Of a stretch of 64,000 nucleotides of DNA, positions 52,400 to 62,044 are shown one piece after another. The notes beneath the pieces were generated by a model, which made no database searches, was not told where the DNA came from, and was given only the letters and a program-made list of their open reading frames with translations. The position numbers and the translations under genes were made by a program. Position 1 is the first letter of the stretch; the number at the start of each line of letters is the position of its first letter. Where the stretch lies: the NCBI GenBank assembly GCA_934086145.1, contig CAKOHV010000001.1:1-64000 (forward strand). The letters run 5' to 3'. Source of the stretch: an uncultured Bacilli bacterium. GTDB taxonomy: Bacteria; Bacillota_I; Bacilli_A; RF39; UBA660.

Positions 52400-53752
52400 A
52401 TGAACAATTGTCCGAAATGTGGAAATCCACTACAACCAGGAACAGTAAGTTGCCCAATTTGCGGTACTAATATAAATCAAGCAATGAGAGGAATGGTAAC
52501 ACCAAACGTTGCTTCAAATCAACAGATGATGTCAGGAGTTGCCATGTCTCCAGGTATGGCTCAACCAATGAGCCAACCGGTGCAACAACCAATGAATCAA
52601 ATGGCTCAACCAGGAGGAGTCCCAATTATTAATAATCAAATGAATCCTCAAATGCCTTCTCAAGCATTAAACATTGCTGGTAATCCAAATATGATGCATC
52701 AACAACCAACCGTGCAACCAATGCCTCAAGCAATATCAAATGTTAATAATTTGCATCAACAACCATTAACCAATTCCGTATCTCAGGCTGTCCAACCAAT
52801 TCAAGCCCAAGCTACCAAACCAGCCGCTCCACAAGGTTCCCCATTACCACAAAGCGAACCAACTAAAGTTCCAGCAGCCCCAACAGAAGCGCCTACTTCT
52901 AATGCGGAAGAAGTTCCCAAAGCCCAAGAACCAACTCCAGCTGCTCCAAAAGAGAAAAAACCAATTGATAAAAAAATTCTTATTATTGGTGGAGCTGTTA
53001 CTGCAGTTTTAATTATTATAATTGTTTTAATTGTCGTTTTGGGTAAAGTCAATAAAAACTTAGATGACGGCTCAAATTCTTCAACCGTTACCCCAAATAC
53101 CGTTCTTACAAGTCAAGTAACCAATGGTGGATACAATTATAGTTTACCAAGTGGCTGGCAATCAGGTGAAATAGATGGCCAATACTTTATTTATACTGAT
53201 GACCAAAGTGTTATTATCCTTGTTGAAACTCTTAATGCCAACATTGACTTACTAACCGAAAATAGTCTTAAGAAAAATATGGAAGACAAAGGTTTAACTG
53301 ATGCAAAAGTAACATCTAAAACTTTTGCTAATAATCGTAAAGGCTTTTGTGTAAGTGGTAAAAATAATGATATAGATGTCGAATTTTATTACATTGATAA
53401 TGATACCGATATTCTATATGCTGGTGTTGTTTATGTAACAAGTGAAGCCAAAACAACTTATTCTGAAACTGTTCAAAATATCGTTTATAACGTTAAATAT
53501 ATTGAAAGCGTAAATGCTATTAATTCAGTTTCTATGTATTATGAGTCTATTGCTTCTGGTCGTGATGTTGAATTTGATAATGAAAATGTTTCTGATAATT
53601 CATCTGATAACTCACAAGATAATACTACAAATAATGATAATAATACGCCAAGTGAAAATGGTGCTTCAGATGACTCAACTTACTCAGATAATTCAAGTAA
53701 CTATGATACATCTGATAACTTCACCAATGATAATCAACTTAACAATAATTAA
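52400..53752 (+). CDS. Zinc-ribbon membrane protein with low-complexity arms
   Basis: The protein has 450 residues. A zinc ribbon (CPKCG...CPICG) opens it at residues 4-21. A cytoplasmic arm rich in Gln, Pro, Met and Asn follows (about 30-140), then Ala/Pro/Glu sequence and a membrane helix (about 196-216). The outside domain of about 140 residues (YNYSLPSGWQSGEIDGQYF) resembles small PsbP/lipoprotein-like folds. The tail of about 65 residues is only Asn, Asp, Ser and Thr. AGGAGG precedes the ATG. The function is unknown. Confidence 0.7.
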   Translation: MNNCPKCGNPLQPGTVSCPICGTNINQAMRGMVTPNVASNQQMMSGVAMSPGMAQPMSQPVQQPMNQMAQPGGVPIINNQMNPQMPSQALNIAGNPNMMHQQPTVQPMPQAISNVNNLHQQPLTNSVSQAVQPIQAQATKPAAPQGSPLPQSEPTKVPAAPTEAPTSNAEEVPKAQEPTPAAPKEKKPIDKKILIIGGAVTAVLIIIIVLIVVLGKVNKNLDDGSNSSTVTPNTVLTSQVTNGGYNYSLPSGWQSGEIDGQYFIYTDDQSVIILVETLNANIDLLTENSLKKNMEDKGLTDAKVTSKTFANNRKGFCVSGKNNDIDVEFYYIDNDTDILYAGVVYVTSEAKTTYSETVQNIVYNVKYIESVNAINSVSMYYESIASGRDVEFDNENVSDNSSDNSQDNTTNNDNNTPSENGASDDSTYSDNSSNYDTSDNFTNDNQLNNN

Positions 53753-53793
53753 CTTGAATTATTATTCCTAAAAAAATGGTGTTTACCCCTTGT

Positions 53794-53828
53794 AAAAATG
53801 AGAAATAAGCGATTATTTCTCATTTTTA
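53794..53828 (+). terminator. Terminator
   Basis: AAAAATGAGAAATAA-GCGA-TTATTTCTCATTTTT, perfect 15-base arms, about 40 bases after the stop at 53752. Confidence 0.88.
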
Positions 53829-53962
53829 ACTAAAAATTCGTCAAAAGCGCCATTTTTTAAGAAAAATAGTAGGTTTTCTCTTGATTTAAATTTGTATTTT
53901 TGCTATTTTTAATATGTAAGGGTAATACCTTACAATTCAAAACACATGGGAGGTAATTTTTT

Positions 53963-54235
53963 ATGGGAAAACAAGAATTAGTAGAATTTATTGCAGCCAA
54001 AGCTGGTTTAACTAAAGTTGATGCTGGTAAAGCATTAGATGCTGCATTAGAAGGAATTACAGAAGGTCTTAAAAAAGAAGGCAAAGTTGCTTTAGTAGGA
54101 TTCGGAACTTTCAGTTCTAAAGAAAGAGCTGCAAGAGAAGGTATTAATCCATTAACTAAAGAACCACTTAAAATTCCTGCAAAAAATGTTGCTTCATTCA
54201 AAGCAGGAAGCAAATTAAAAGACGCTATCAACTAG
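53963..54235 (+). CDS. hup: HU-family nucleoid protein
   Basis: The protein has 90 residues, the standard HU length. It begins MGKQELVEFIAAKAGLTK, has VALVGFGTFSSKERAAREG (with the beta-arm start), then NPLTKEPLKIPAKNVASFKAG, the DNA-binding arm and the closing helix. It bends and compacts DNA as a dimer. GGGAGG precedes the ATG. It is a single-gene unit. Confidence 0.97.
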   Translation: MGKQELVEFIAAKAGLTKVDAGKALDAALEGITEGLKKEGKVALVGFGTFSSKERAAREGINPLTKEPLKIPAKNVASFKAGSKLKDAIN

Positions 54236-54256
54236 TGTAAAGATTGCGAAAAAAAG

Positions 54257-54291
54257 CTATAAATGAAAATATTATTTATAGTTTTTTTTTG
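54257..54291 (+). terminator. Terminator of the HU gene
   Basis: CTATAAAT and ATTTATAG pair around an AT loop, followed by ten T's. Confidence 0.8.
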
Positions 54292-54327
54292 CACTTTTGA
54301 TATACTATAAATGAAAAGAGTGATTGT

Positions 54328-55434
54328 ATGGCCCCAAAGCAAAAAGAAAAAAATAAAATAAACTTTAAATATTTCATGATAGGAGTTATTGGCGCCTTAA
54401 TAGCCTTTATCTTACCTCAATATAATCTCGTCCGACTTTCACTGATGATCATAGCTATTATTTTGTTTACCATTGCCTTTAGTAAAGAAAATAAAAAGCC
54501 TCAAGCATCATTTATGAAAAAGATCATCCTCTTTTGTAGCTTCTTTTTAATCTTGGTTATCATCGATGCTATCAACGTGGTAACATTCAAAAAAATTCCC
54601 ATCTTCTCTTACAATATAACCAATACCAAACAAACGCGTGTCTATAATGCCCTTGGTTATCGTGTTTGGCAATGTAATAAAGAAGACTACAAAAATTTAA
54701 AAGTAGATCCATTCTACCAAAAAGGTTATTCTTGTGATTCCGTAGACATCGAAGAAATGGATTCAAATTCCTTCTTAAACTCTGTAATTGAAAACTATGA
54801 CTTATATAAAAATAGTTATCTTAAAATAAATGGTAAAATCAGTAAAAAAAATGGTCAGAATTATCTTGAAATGCAACCTTATGAAACTAATGAAATTACG
54901 GTTAATGGCTATGTTACTTTTGCTGATAATATTACCTTAAAAATCCTTTTTAATAATAATGATGATGCACTTGATAAGTATGATGTTTATGATGACATAA
55001 CGGTTGTTGGAATAATTAAAAATATGGAAACACAAGATAATCACTATATTATTTATATGTATGATGCCAAAGTTGTTTCTAATATCACCGAAGAAACTTA
55101 CGAAGTATCATTAACTAAAGATAGTCAATGTCAAGAACAAAACTTATTATATCAAAGTGATAATTATAATATTTATACCTATTGTACTAAGGAAGTCTTT
55201 GTTACTTCAAATTCTAAAAAATATGAATTACCAATGGCTTTATCATCTAATAAAATTAGTCTTGATTACTTACTTGATAACTATACTAGTAAAGATGATG
55301 ACTTAGAGGGGAATACCTTATATAAATTCACTAACTATAACGTAGTTAAATGTGGTAGTAAAGATCTCATTATTGGTCCAACACAAATGACTTTCCAGGA
55401 TATTACTTGTAGTAAAGAAGATAATCTAAATTAA
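54328..55434 (+). CDS. Membrane protein with extracytoplasmic domain
   Basis: The protein has 368 residues. Three helices (about 15-30, 34-50, 64-84) precede a large outside part. A segment near 155-245 (SYLKINGKISKKNGQNYLEM, then DDITVVGIIKNMETQDNHYIIYMYDAKV) has the strand spacing of an OB fold. Eight Cys residues in the outside part (including WQCNK, YSCDS, QCQEQ and YCTKE) could form disulphides; a thioredoxin-like protein is encoded next. I recognise no family. Confidence 0.55.
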   Translation: MAPKQKEKNKINFKYFMIGVIGALIAFILPQYNLVRLSLMIIAIILFTIAFSKENKKPQASFMKKIILFCSFFLILVIIDAINVVTFKKIPIFSYNITNTKQTRVYNALGYRVWQCNKEDYKNLKVDPFYQKGYSCDSVDIEEMDSNSFLNSVIENYDLYKNSYLKINGKISKKNGQNYLEMQPYETNEITVNGYVTFADNITLKILFNNNDDALDKYDVYDDITVVGIIKNMETQDNHYIIYMYDAKVVSNITEETYEVSLTKDSQCQEQNLLYQSDNYNIYTYCTKEVFVTSNSKKYELPMALSSNKISLDYLLDNYTSKDDDLEGNTLYKFTNYNVVKCGSKDLIIGPTQMTFQDITCSKEDNLN

Positions 55435-55469
55435 CTTTAAAAATAAAGCTTTATTATTTTTTCAATAAT

Positions 55470-55478
55470 TGCTATAAT
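55470..55478 (+). promoter_or_regulatory. Extended -10 promoter with folded leader
   Basis: TGCTATAAT starts a leader of about 155 bases. In it CTACAT (near 55522) can pair with ATGTAG (near 55592) and TAACTTTC with GAAAGTTA. The pairing is suggestive only. Confidence 0.45.
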
Positions 55479-55639
55479 ATAATCAGGTATTAAAATAAAT
55501 GCCAACGAATATATGAAATCTACATTAAAAATAAACCAACAATAGATAACTTTCATAAAATAAAAGTTTTCTAGGGGGGATTCTTAAATTTTATGTAGAA
55601 AGTTATGTATTTGCAAAATAGAAGTGAGGATGTGTAAAA

Positions 55640-56578
55640 ATGGCTAATACAAAAAAAGATGAAGTCAAAGAAGCTAAAGTAAGTTCAACTAAAACTAAAA
55701 AGACATCAAGTACTACTAGTAAAGATACTAAAAAGAGTACTAGTGTCAAAAAAGATTCAACTCCAAGTAAGGCTAAAACAACAACCGTTGTTCAAGAAGA
55801 AAATAATTATGGTAAAACACTTTTATCAGGAATCATAATTCTTTTAATCTTAGTAGCAGGCTTTTTTGGTTATAAAAAATTAAATAGTAATGATAACAAA
55901 AACAATCAGCCAAGTGTTACTTTAACTGCTGATGAAAAGAAATTTAAGAAAGATTATGAGTCTCTAAATAATACTAAAAATTCTAATGGTAACCAATACA
56001 AAACTGTTAACATAATTGATAACAATAACATCAAATATATTTCCTTAGCTGAAGCTGCTACAATGCTTGATGAAGGAACTGGCGTCATCTACTTTGGTTT
56101 TGCTGCTTGCCCTTGGTGCCGTAATGCTGTACCTGAACTATTAACAGCAATGACTAATACTGGTTTAGATACTATTTACTATGTCAATATTCGTGAAGAT
56201 AACGATGCCGAAAAAGACGTTCGTGACTCATGGGAATTAAATACAAGAAATAAACCATTTAAGAAAAAAGATGCTGATGAAGCTTACTACAAAATACTTG
56301 TTTCTTTAGCTAATGAATTACAAGATTATGTCATAAAAAGTGATAACAACAAAGAAATCAATACTGGCGAAAAAAGACTATATGCACCAACTATTGTTGC
56401 TGTTTTAAATGGTGAAATCGTTGGCTTCCATGAAGGAACTGTCGAAGGTCATGACATAGATGAAAATGGCGTTTTAAGAGATCTTACTAAAGATGAAGAA
56501 GAAGCTTTAGTAAAAATTTACACTGATACGATCACTAAAGTTAGCCAAAATGAGTGCAAAGATGATAAAGGATGCTAA
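55640..56578 (+). CDS. Membrane-anchored thioredoxin-like protein (CPWC)
   Basis: The protein has 312 residues. A Lys/Ser/Thr-rich cytoplasmic tail (1-55) and one helix (about 58-78) precede an outside thioredoxin fold. IYFGFAACPWCRNAVPEL carries the active pair Cys157/Cys160, and YAPTIVAVLNGEIVG holds the cis-Pro. The C terminus has two more Cys residues (NECKDDKGC) that could exchange with the active site. It probably makes or breaks disulphides in exported proteins, for example the Cys-rich neighbour. TGAGGATG precedes the start. Confidence 0.8.
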   Translation: MANTKKDEVKEAKVSSTKTKKTSSTTSKDTKKSTSVKKDSTPSKAKTTTVVQEENNYGKTLLSGIIILLILVAGFFGYKKLNSNDNKNNQPSVTLTADEKKFKKDYESLNNTKNSNGNQYKTVNIIDNNNIKYISLAEAATMLDEGTGVIYFGFAACPWCRNAVPELLTAMTNTGLDTIYYVNIREDNDAEKDVRDSWELNTRNKPFKKKDADEAYYKILVSLANELQDYVIKSDNNKEINTGEKRLYAPTIVAVLNGEIVGFHEGTVEGHDIDENGVLRDLTKDEEEALVKIYTDTITKVSQNECKDDKGC

Positions 56579-56592
56579 AAAGCATTCTTTTT
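56567..56592 (+). terminator. Terminator
   Basis: AAAGGATGCT-AAAA-AGCATTCTTT overlaps the stop codon. Confidence 0.78.
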
Positions 56593-56747
56593 ACTTGCCA
56601 TTTTTTCAAGAAAAATATATAATAAAAACAATCGTCATATTGTAAATAGATGATAGCGAGTGGTCAAAGCACTTGCACAAAAAAGATTCAAGAGAGTTTG
56701 GAGGTCAAAGTGAAAAATTACTTCTTGAAAAGAGGAGATAATTTACC

Positions 56748-58124
56748 ATGAATGCTAATGAATCTGGCTTAACAAAGGAAGAAAAAATTATGTTTTCTAT
56801 CCTCGGCATCATCATTTTAATTGCAATTAGCTTTCTCATCGTTATGAGTTTTTCTAAAACTGATCGTAATTTAAAAGAAAATCCGGTAAACAATAAGCCA
56901 ACAACTAAAGATAAAATTACCAAATCACAAGAAGAAACAACACCAATCAGAATTGATGAAGTAGATGAACCATCATCTAATATAATTGAACCTGTCAAAA
57001 CGACTCACGTAACAAATAGTGTTACTAAATATAATGTTATTCATGTCAGTAATAAAAATGATTTAAAATCAGAAAATACAACTGATGAACCAACCACTAC
57101 AACTGATGAAGTAATTCCGGCTATACCTGAAGTGCCTGAAAAAATAACTTGGGATATTCCTTCAACAGTTCTTCAAGAAGCCTTTGCTAAAGATACTATC
57201 TACGTTGATAATACTATCATATTGAGTAATGGATTAACGGCTCAAGCCTTAGTAACTGTTCGTAAACTAGAAGATGATGCTTATAATATTGTTGAACTAA
57301 CAGATAATAGATTTGTTGCAACCGAAGGACTTTATAAGTATTATTATACCTATGAAAACATTACTAAAGAATTACCATTAGTCGTCAAAAAACGTCTTGA
57401 AAATATTGATATAGCTCTTTTAAGCAACGTCGCTTATACCGAAAATAGCGAATTTAGTGAAAAAGAATTTAATAACATCATTCAAAATAGTAATCAAACT
57501 CAAATTACTAAAAATGAACATGTTTATCAACTTAATATTAATCAAACAACCAATACCAATATGGTCGCCTTATTTATTTACTTAAATCGTAAAATAGAAT
57601 ATGTAAATACCTCAACACCTAGTATAACTATTGGCTCAAGTAATCCCCAAATGTGGAATGAAGACTATGAAAATGGTCGCTTGCGTCTTCTAATTAGAAC
57701 TGATGAAATAACGAATAATACCCCTTTAAAAATTGAAGTAAATTGCAATGATGAAACTTATGTACTCGAATTACTAATTAACATTACTAAAAATATAATT
57801 GATAATGAAAATCCGAGTGATGACGCAGTTGATGATAAAAACCAGGGGGAAGATAATAGCAATGCTAATCAACCTCCAGCAGATAATCAAAGCCCATCCC
57901 TAGAAGATAATACCAAAGAAGAAGAGAAACCAAATGAAACTTCTGACTTTGAAATTATCCCATCTTCATTCAGCAACTTACCTAAAATTTCATCCGCAAC
58001 AGATAAAAATACCAATAATCAATTGCTGGAAGAAGCATCACCAAATACCAAACGGGTGGCTTACGAAAACATTGTAGATAATAAAACAGGACCAATTAGT
58101 GAACTTTCTTCTTTACGGACGTAG
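56748..58124 (+). CDS. Membrane-anchored extracytoplasmic protein
   Basis: The protein has 458 residues. One helix (about 15-35) is followed by a Lys/Thr/Glu-rich spacer with several Thr runs. A beta-rich domain (about 130-355) comes next, containing 'DTIYVDNTIILSNGLTAQA' and 'LPLVVKKRLENIDIALLS'. A long Asp/Asn/Pro/Glu tail follows. The Thr/Pro/Glu spacers look like cell-wall-spanning stalks. AGAGGAGA stands before the ATG. I recognise no family. It is one of several proteins with this build between 52 and 62 kb. Confidence 0.55.
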   Translation: MNANESGLTKEEKIMFSILGIIILIAISFLIVMSFSKTDRNLKENPVNNKPTTKDKITKSQEETTPIRIDEVDEPSSNIIEPVKTTHVTNSVTKYNVIHVSNKNDLKSENTTDEPTTTTDEVIPAIPEVPEKITWDIPSTVLQEAFAKDTIYVDNTIILSNGLTAQALVTVRKLEDDAYNIVELTDNRFVATEGLYKYYYTYENITKELPLVVKKRLENIDIALLSNVAYTENSEFSEKEFNNIIQNSNQTQITKNEHVYQLNINQTTNTNMVALFIYLNRKIEYVNTSTPSITIGSSNPQMWNEDYENGRLRLLIRTDEITNNTPLKIEVNCNDETYVLELLINITKNIIDNENPSDDAVDDKNQGEDNSNANQPPADNQSPSLEDNTKEEEKPNETSDFEIIPSSFSNLPKISSATDKNTNNQLLEEASPNTKRVAYENIVDNKTGPISELSSLRT

Positions 58125-58135
58125 TTGAATCTTAC

Positions 58136-58161
58136 AAATACATCTTTTGATGTATTTTTTT
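58136..58161 (+). terminator. Terminator
   Basis: AAATACATC-TTTT-GATGTATTT with a T tail. Confidence 0.85.
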
Positions 58162-58227
58162 CATCTTCTTTATCTTGTCGTTAAAACTAAACTAAGTTAT
58201 AATAATGATGAATTAAGAGGTGAAGGC

Positions 58228-59505
58228 ATGAAAATAATTACATTACTACCCGCAGATACATATACGGTAATTAATAAAAGCATTATCACCCCTGAAGATA
58301 AAAAAAATCTTATTGCCTTATACGAGCCTATAATTGGTCCTATTGCTTTAAGTCTCTATTTTACCTTCTTACATGACTTAAGTCTTAAAGAAATTATCTC
58401 TCTTGATTATACTCATCATCACTTAATGACTATTATGAAAAGTAATCTTGAAACCATTAAAATAGCTCGTCAAACTTTAGAAGGTGTTGGTTTACTTAAA
58501 ACCTATTATAAAGAAGGGGAAATCAATAGTTATGTCTATGAACTTTATTCTCCTTTAAGTGCTAAAGAATTCTTTGCATCGCCCATTTTTAATGTGACAC
58601 TCTATAATAATATTGGTCAAAGTGAATATGACCTTTTAAAATGCGAATATGAACTTCCTAAAATTGACTTAAAAGCCTATGAAGACATTTCTAGTTCTAT
58701 CGATACAACCTTTAAATCTTCACCTAATCTTGAACCTTTTGAGACCCAAAGTCATATGAGCAGTAATTTAGCCCTAAACTCTAATATTGACTTTGACCTT
58801 ATTTATTCTTCAATGCCAAAAGGCTTAATAAATCCTCATGTGTTCACTAAAAAAACCAAATATCTTATTGAACAATTAGCTTTTATCTATGACTTAGATA
58901 CCCTTAAAATGATTGAACTTCTTCGGACTGTTATAACAGAGAAGGGGACATTTGATAAAGATCAACTCCGTAAAAACGCTCGTAAATATTATCAATACAA
59001 TAATGGCCGTTTACCAACCCTTGTTTATCGTACCCAACCAGATTATTTAAAAACCCCAGCTGGCGATACTTCACCACTTGCCAAGATTATCTATATGTTT
59101 GAAAATACCTCACCATATGACTTCTTACGAATTAAATATAAAGGAACTAATCCTACAAGTCGAGACTTAAGGTTACTCGAAACTTTACTAATCGATCTTG
59201 AATTAACCCCTGGTGTTGTTAATGTCTTAATAGACTATGTTTTAAAACAAAATAATAACAAATTAAATCAAGCATATATTGAAACCATTGCTGGCCAATG
59301 GAAAAGATGCAATATCAAAACCGCTAAAGAAGCCATTGAATTAGCGAAAAAAGAACACCAAAAAACAACTAAGAAAAAAGATCCTAAAGCCAATATTAAA
59401 AATAAAAATGAAGAACCAGTTTGGTTTAATGATAAAATAGAAAAAGAAGAAATGTCCGCCGAAGAATTAAAAGAACTAGAAGACATGTTTAAAGATTATA
59501 GGTGA
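58228..59505 (+). CDS. dnaB: Replication initiation/membrane attachment protein DnaB (Firmicutes type)
   Basis: The protein has 425 residues from ATG 58228 (AAGAGGTGAAGG in front; the frame from 58147 overlaps a terminator). It shows the DnaB/DnaD plan: an N-terminal winged-helix part (LIALYEPIIGPIALSLYFTFL) and C-terminal DnaD-like helices. The last helix block is IETIAGQWKRCNIKTAKEAIELAKK, the family's 'ia..W...gi.T...A' motif. A basic/acidic tail follows. It helps DnaI load the replicative helicase. The dnaI gene follows after 4 bases, the usual operon. Confidence 0.92.
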   Translation: MKIITLLPADTYTVINKSIITPEDKKNLIALYEPIIGPIALSLYFTFLHDLSLKEIISLDYTHHHLMTIMKSNLETIKIARQTLEGVGLLKTYYKEGEINSYVYELYSPLSAKEFFASPIFNVTLYNNIGQSEYDLLKCEYELPKIDLKAYEDISSSIDTTFKSSPNLEPFETQSHMSSNLALNSNIDFDLIYSSMPKGLINPHVFTKKTKYLIEQLAFIYDLDTLKMIELLRTVITEKGTFDKDQLRKNARKYYQYNNGRLPTLVYRTQPDYLKTPAGDTSPLAKIIYMFENTSPYDFLRIKYKGTNPTSRDLRLLETLLIDLELTPGVVNVLIDYVLKQNNNKLNQAYIETIAGQWKRCNIKTAKEAIELAKKEHQKTTKKKDPKANIKNKNEEPVWFNDKIEKEEMSAEELKELEDMFKDYR

Positions 59506-59509
59506 TTAT

Positions 59510-60394
59510 ATGGAAGCAAAAGAATATAAAAGTGATTACAATCGTCGCAGCTTAATCAATAATTATGAAAAAGCTTGTGCAACCCCTGAATTTAGAAACT
59601 TAGTAAGTAACTTAGACGTTGATGACAAAATAGCTATGAAGTATACTACGGCTCTCGAAACAACCGTTGCAGAGCTTAAAAATTGTCAAGATTGTCCTGG
59701 CCTTGTTTATTGTCAAAATCGTTTAGAAGGGCATATGCTCATTCCTAAAAATAATAATCAACAAATTATTTTTTCTTATGTTCCTTGCCATTATGAAAAG
59801 GAACTAAAAGCTCGCGAAGAAAATAAACATACCCGTGATAAAGATATTTTTAATGCTAAAATATCGGAGATTGATTTGACTGACAAAAAACGTCTTCATG
59901 TCATTAAATGGCTTCGTACCTTTTTAACTACTTATCAAAAAAACGGTGAATTTAAAGGCTTATATTTACATGGAAACTTTGGTAGCGGTAAAACATACCT
60001 TATTTCCGCCCTTTTTAATGAATTAGCCAAAAAAAGAATTAGTACGGAAATTGTCTATTTTCCGGAACTATTACGTGATATAAAAAGTGACTTTGATACA
60101 TTCGCTGATCGCATTGACTACCTTGAAAATGTTGATCTTCTCCTAATTGACGATATTGGTGCCGAAAAAGTAACCGAATGGAGTCGTGATGAAATCTTAG
60201 GAACTATTTTACAAAAAAGGATGAATAACTATAAGACAACGTTCTTCACTTCCAATCTTAATATTACGGAACTAGAACGTCATCTTCGTATTAATTCCTA
60301 CAGTGATGATGAAATTAAAGCCCGTCGAATTATCGAACGAATTAAACAACTAACAACTGATTTAGAACTGATTAGTGAAAATAAAAGAAAGTAA
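59510..60394 (+). CDS. dnaI: Primosomal protein DnaI (helicase loader)
   Basis: The protein has 294 residues. The N-terminal domain holds a zinc site (Cys59, Cys62, Cys68, His75 and Cys93 candidates in CQDCPGLVYC...VPCHYE) that touches the helicase. The AAA+ part has Walker A GNFGSGKT (155-162), Walker B LLLIDDIGAE and the sensor TSNLNITEL. AGGTGATTAT lies before the ATG, inside the dnaB end. It loads the DnaC-type helicase with DnaB. Confidence 0.95.
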   Translation: MEAKEYKSDYNRRSLINNYEKACATPEFRNLVSNLDVDDKIAMKYTTALETTVAELKNCQDCPGLVYCQNRLEGHMLIPKNNNQQIIFSYVPCHYEKELKAREENKHTRDKDIFNAKISEIDLTDKKRLHVIKWLRTFLTTYQKNGEFKGLYLHGNFGSGKTYLISALFNELAKKRISTEIVYFPELLRDIKSDFDTFADRIDYLENVDLLLIDDIGAEKVTEWSRDEILGTILQKRMNNYKTTFFTSNLNITELERHLRINSYSDDEIKARRIIERIKQLTTDLELISENKRK

Positions 60395-60398
60395 AACC

Positions 60399-60437
60399 AT
60401 ATCAAAAAAAGCCAACTTTTGTTGCTTTTTTTGATAT
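60399..60437 (+). terminator. Terminator of dnaB-dnaI
   Basis: A 17-base stem with one unpaired base (ATATCAAAAAAAGC(C)AAC with its complement) and a TTTT loop. Confidence 0.85.
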
Positions 60438-60456
60438 AATTAAAAATGGTGATTAT

Positions 60457-61392
60457 ATGAAAAATTTAAGAGTAATATTTATGGGAACACCCGATTTTGC
60501 TGTTCCCGTTTTAGAAAAATTAATAACTAACACGAATGTGATTTTGGTTGTCAGCCAACCTGACAAAAAAGTAGGGCGTAATCAAGAATTAAAATTTACC
60601 CCTGTCAAAGAAACTGCTATGCTAAATGGCATTCCTACCTTTCAACCAGCCAAAATTAGAAATGACTATGAACCAATTTTAGCTTTGAAACCTGATTTGA
60701 TTGTCACTTGTGCCTATGGCCAAATTTTACCGGAAGCTATTTTAAATTGTCCTTCCCTAGGTTGCATTAATGTCCATGCCTCTCTTTTGCCTAAACTACG
60801 TGGTGGAGCACCTTTACATCATGCCTTAATAGATGGCCTTGATAAAACCGGGATTACTATTATGTACATGGATAAAAAAATGGATACTGGAGATATCATC
60901 TCCCAACGTGAATATCAAATTAAAGATGATGACAATGTTGGAACCCTTCATGACCAACTAAGTCAAATGGGTGCAGAATTACTAATTGATACCTTACCAA
61001 AAATTATAGTTGGCGCCGCTAATCCACAAAAACAAAACGAAGCTGAAGCAACCTATGCTGGGAATATTACTAGAGAACAAGAACATATTGACTTTAACAA
61101 AAGTGCTCGCGAAGTCTATAACCAAATTCGTGGCTTGTACCCATTTCCAACTGCTTATACAATTATCAATGATACCGAAATCAAAGTTCTAGAATGCTTC
61201 ATTGGCCAAAAAGATAGCGAGTTTTCCTCTGGAACAATCTGTGAAATAAATAAAGACAACATAGGAATCGCAACCAAGGATAAAATAATCTATCTAACCA
61301 AAGTTAAACCATTTGGTAAAAAAGCTATGGCGGTCAAAGATTATGTTAATGGTCTTAAAAAAGAAAAAGTAATTCATACTATTGCGGAGTAA
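60457..61392 (+). CDS. fmt: Methionyl-tRNA formyltransferase
   Basis: The protein has 311 residues, the normal length. The N terminus VIFMGTPDFAVPVL, the formyl-folate site CINVHASLLPKLRGGAPLHHALIDG and the D-x-G of TGITIMYMDKKMDTGDI are all present. The C-terminal tRNA-binding domain follows IRGLYPFPTAYT. It formylates Met-tRNAi using 10-formyl-tetrahydrofolate, which the fhs product supplies. The next gene starts 2 bases after the stop. Confidence 0.97.
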   Translation: MKNLRVIFMGTPDFAVPVLEKLITNTNVILVVSQPDKKVGRNQELKFTPVKETAMLNGIPTFQPAKIRNDYEPILALKPDLIVTCAYGQILPEAILNCPSLGCINVHASLLPKLRGGAPLHHALIDGLDKTGITIMYMDKKMDTGDIISQREYQIKDDDNVGTLHDQLSQMGAELLIDTLPKIIVGAANPQKQNEAEATYAGNITREQEHIDFNKSAREVYNQIRGLYPFPTAYTIINDTEIKVLECFIGQKDSEFSSGTICEINKDNIGIATKDKIIYLTKVKPFGKKAMAVKDYVNGLKKEKVIHTIAE

Positions 61393-61394
61393 AT

Positions 61395-61988
61395 ATGCTA
61401 AAAAAAATCTTAAAAGAACATAAAGGTCTTGTCATATACAGCTTAATCATTATTGTCTTATTATTTGTAATTCTTTTTGTCCTTGATGATGACTTCATCA
61501 AAAGACATAGTAGCTTTAAATCTTTCTTTAAAACCGAGCAAGTAACAACTACCGAACAAGATAATCAAACTAAATTTCTAAGCTATGAAGAACAAATCCA
61601 AAAGTTAGAACAAAACAAATATAAGTATCAGTATGAAATTGACTATAATGGAACCTATTATGAATGTAGTGGGACTAAAAATAAAGAAGAAGATAATGGT
61701 ACTTGTACCAAACCTAATGTCGTTACCTATAATAAAGATACCTTTAATGATACTTTTGCTAAAATAAATACTAAATTCTTAGATGTTAATTATATTTTTA
61801 CTTCTTTAGCAGAGTATGAACCCCAAGAAGAAAAATATGGTGAAGAAAGAGTCTTTGTTTATAAAATAAAAACAAGTAATGGAACGAATGAAATAAGTGT
61901 ATATACCGACTATGAAAATATAACTAAAATATGTATAGCCAAAGGATATTTAACGTATATTCTAAAATATAGTGATATTGATATTTGA
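61395..61988 (+). CDS. Small membrane-anchored protein
   Basis: The protein has 197 residues. A single helix (about 12-30) follows a short basic tail. The outside domain is beta-rich and has two Cys close together (YYECSGTK and GTCTKP) and one near the end (KICIAKG). GCGGAG precedes the start, inside the end of fmt, so it is co-transcribed with it. I recognise no family. Confidence 0.55.
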   Translation: MLKKILKEHKGLVIYSLIIIVLLFVILFVLDDDFIKRHSSFKSFFKTEQVTTTEQDNQTKFLSYEEQIQKLEQNKYKYQYEIDYNGTYYECSGTKNKEEDNGTCTKPNVVTYNKDTFNDTFAKINTKFLDVNYIFTSLAEYEPQEEKYGEERVFVYKIKTSNGTNEISVYTDYENITKICIAKGYLTYILKYSDIDI

Positions 61989-62044
61989 CAATTGATAACT
62001 CTATTGTTATTATAGTCACGATACAAAAAAAGGGGGCTATATTT

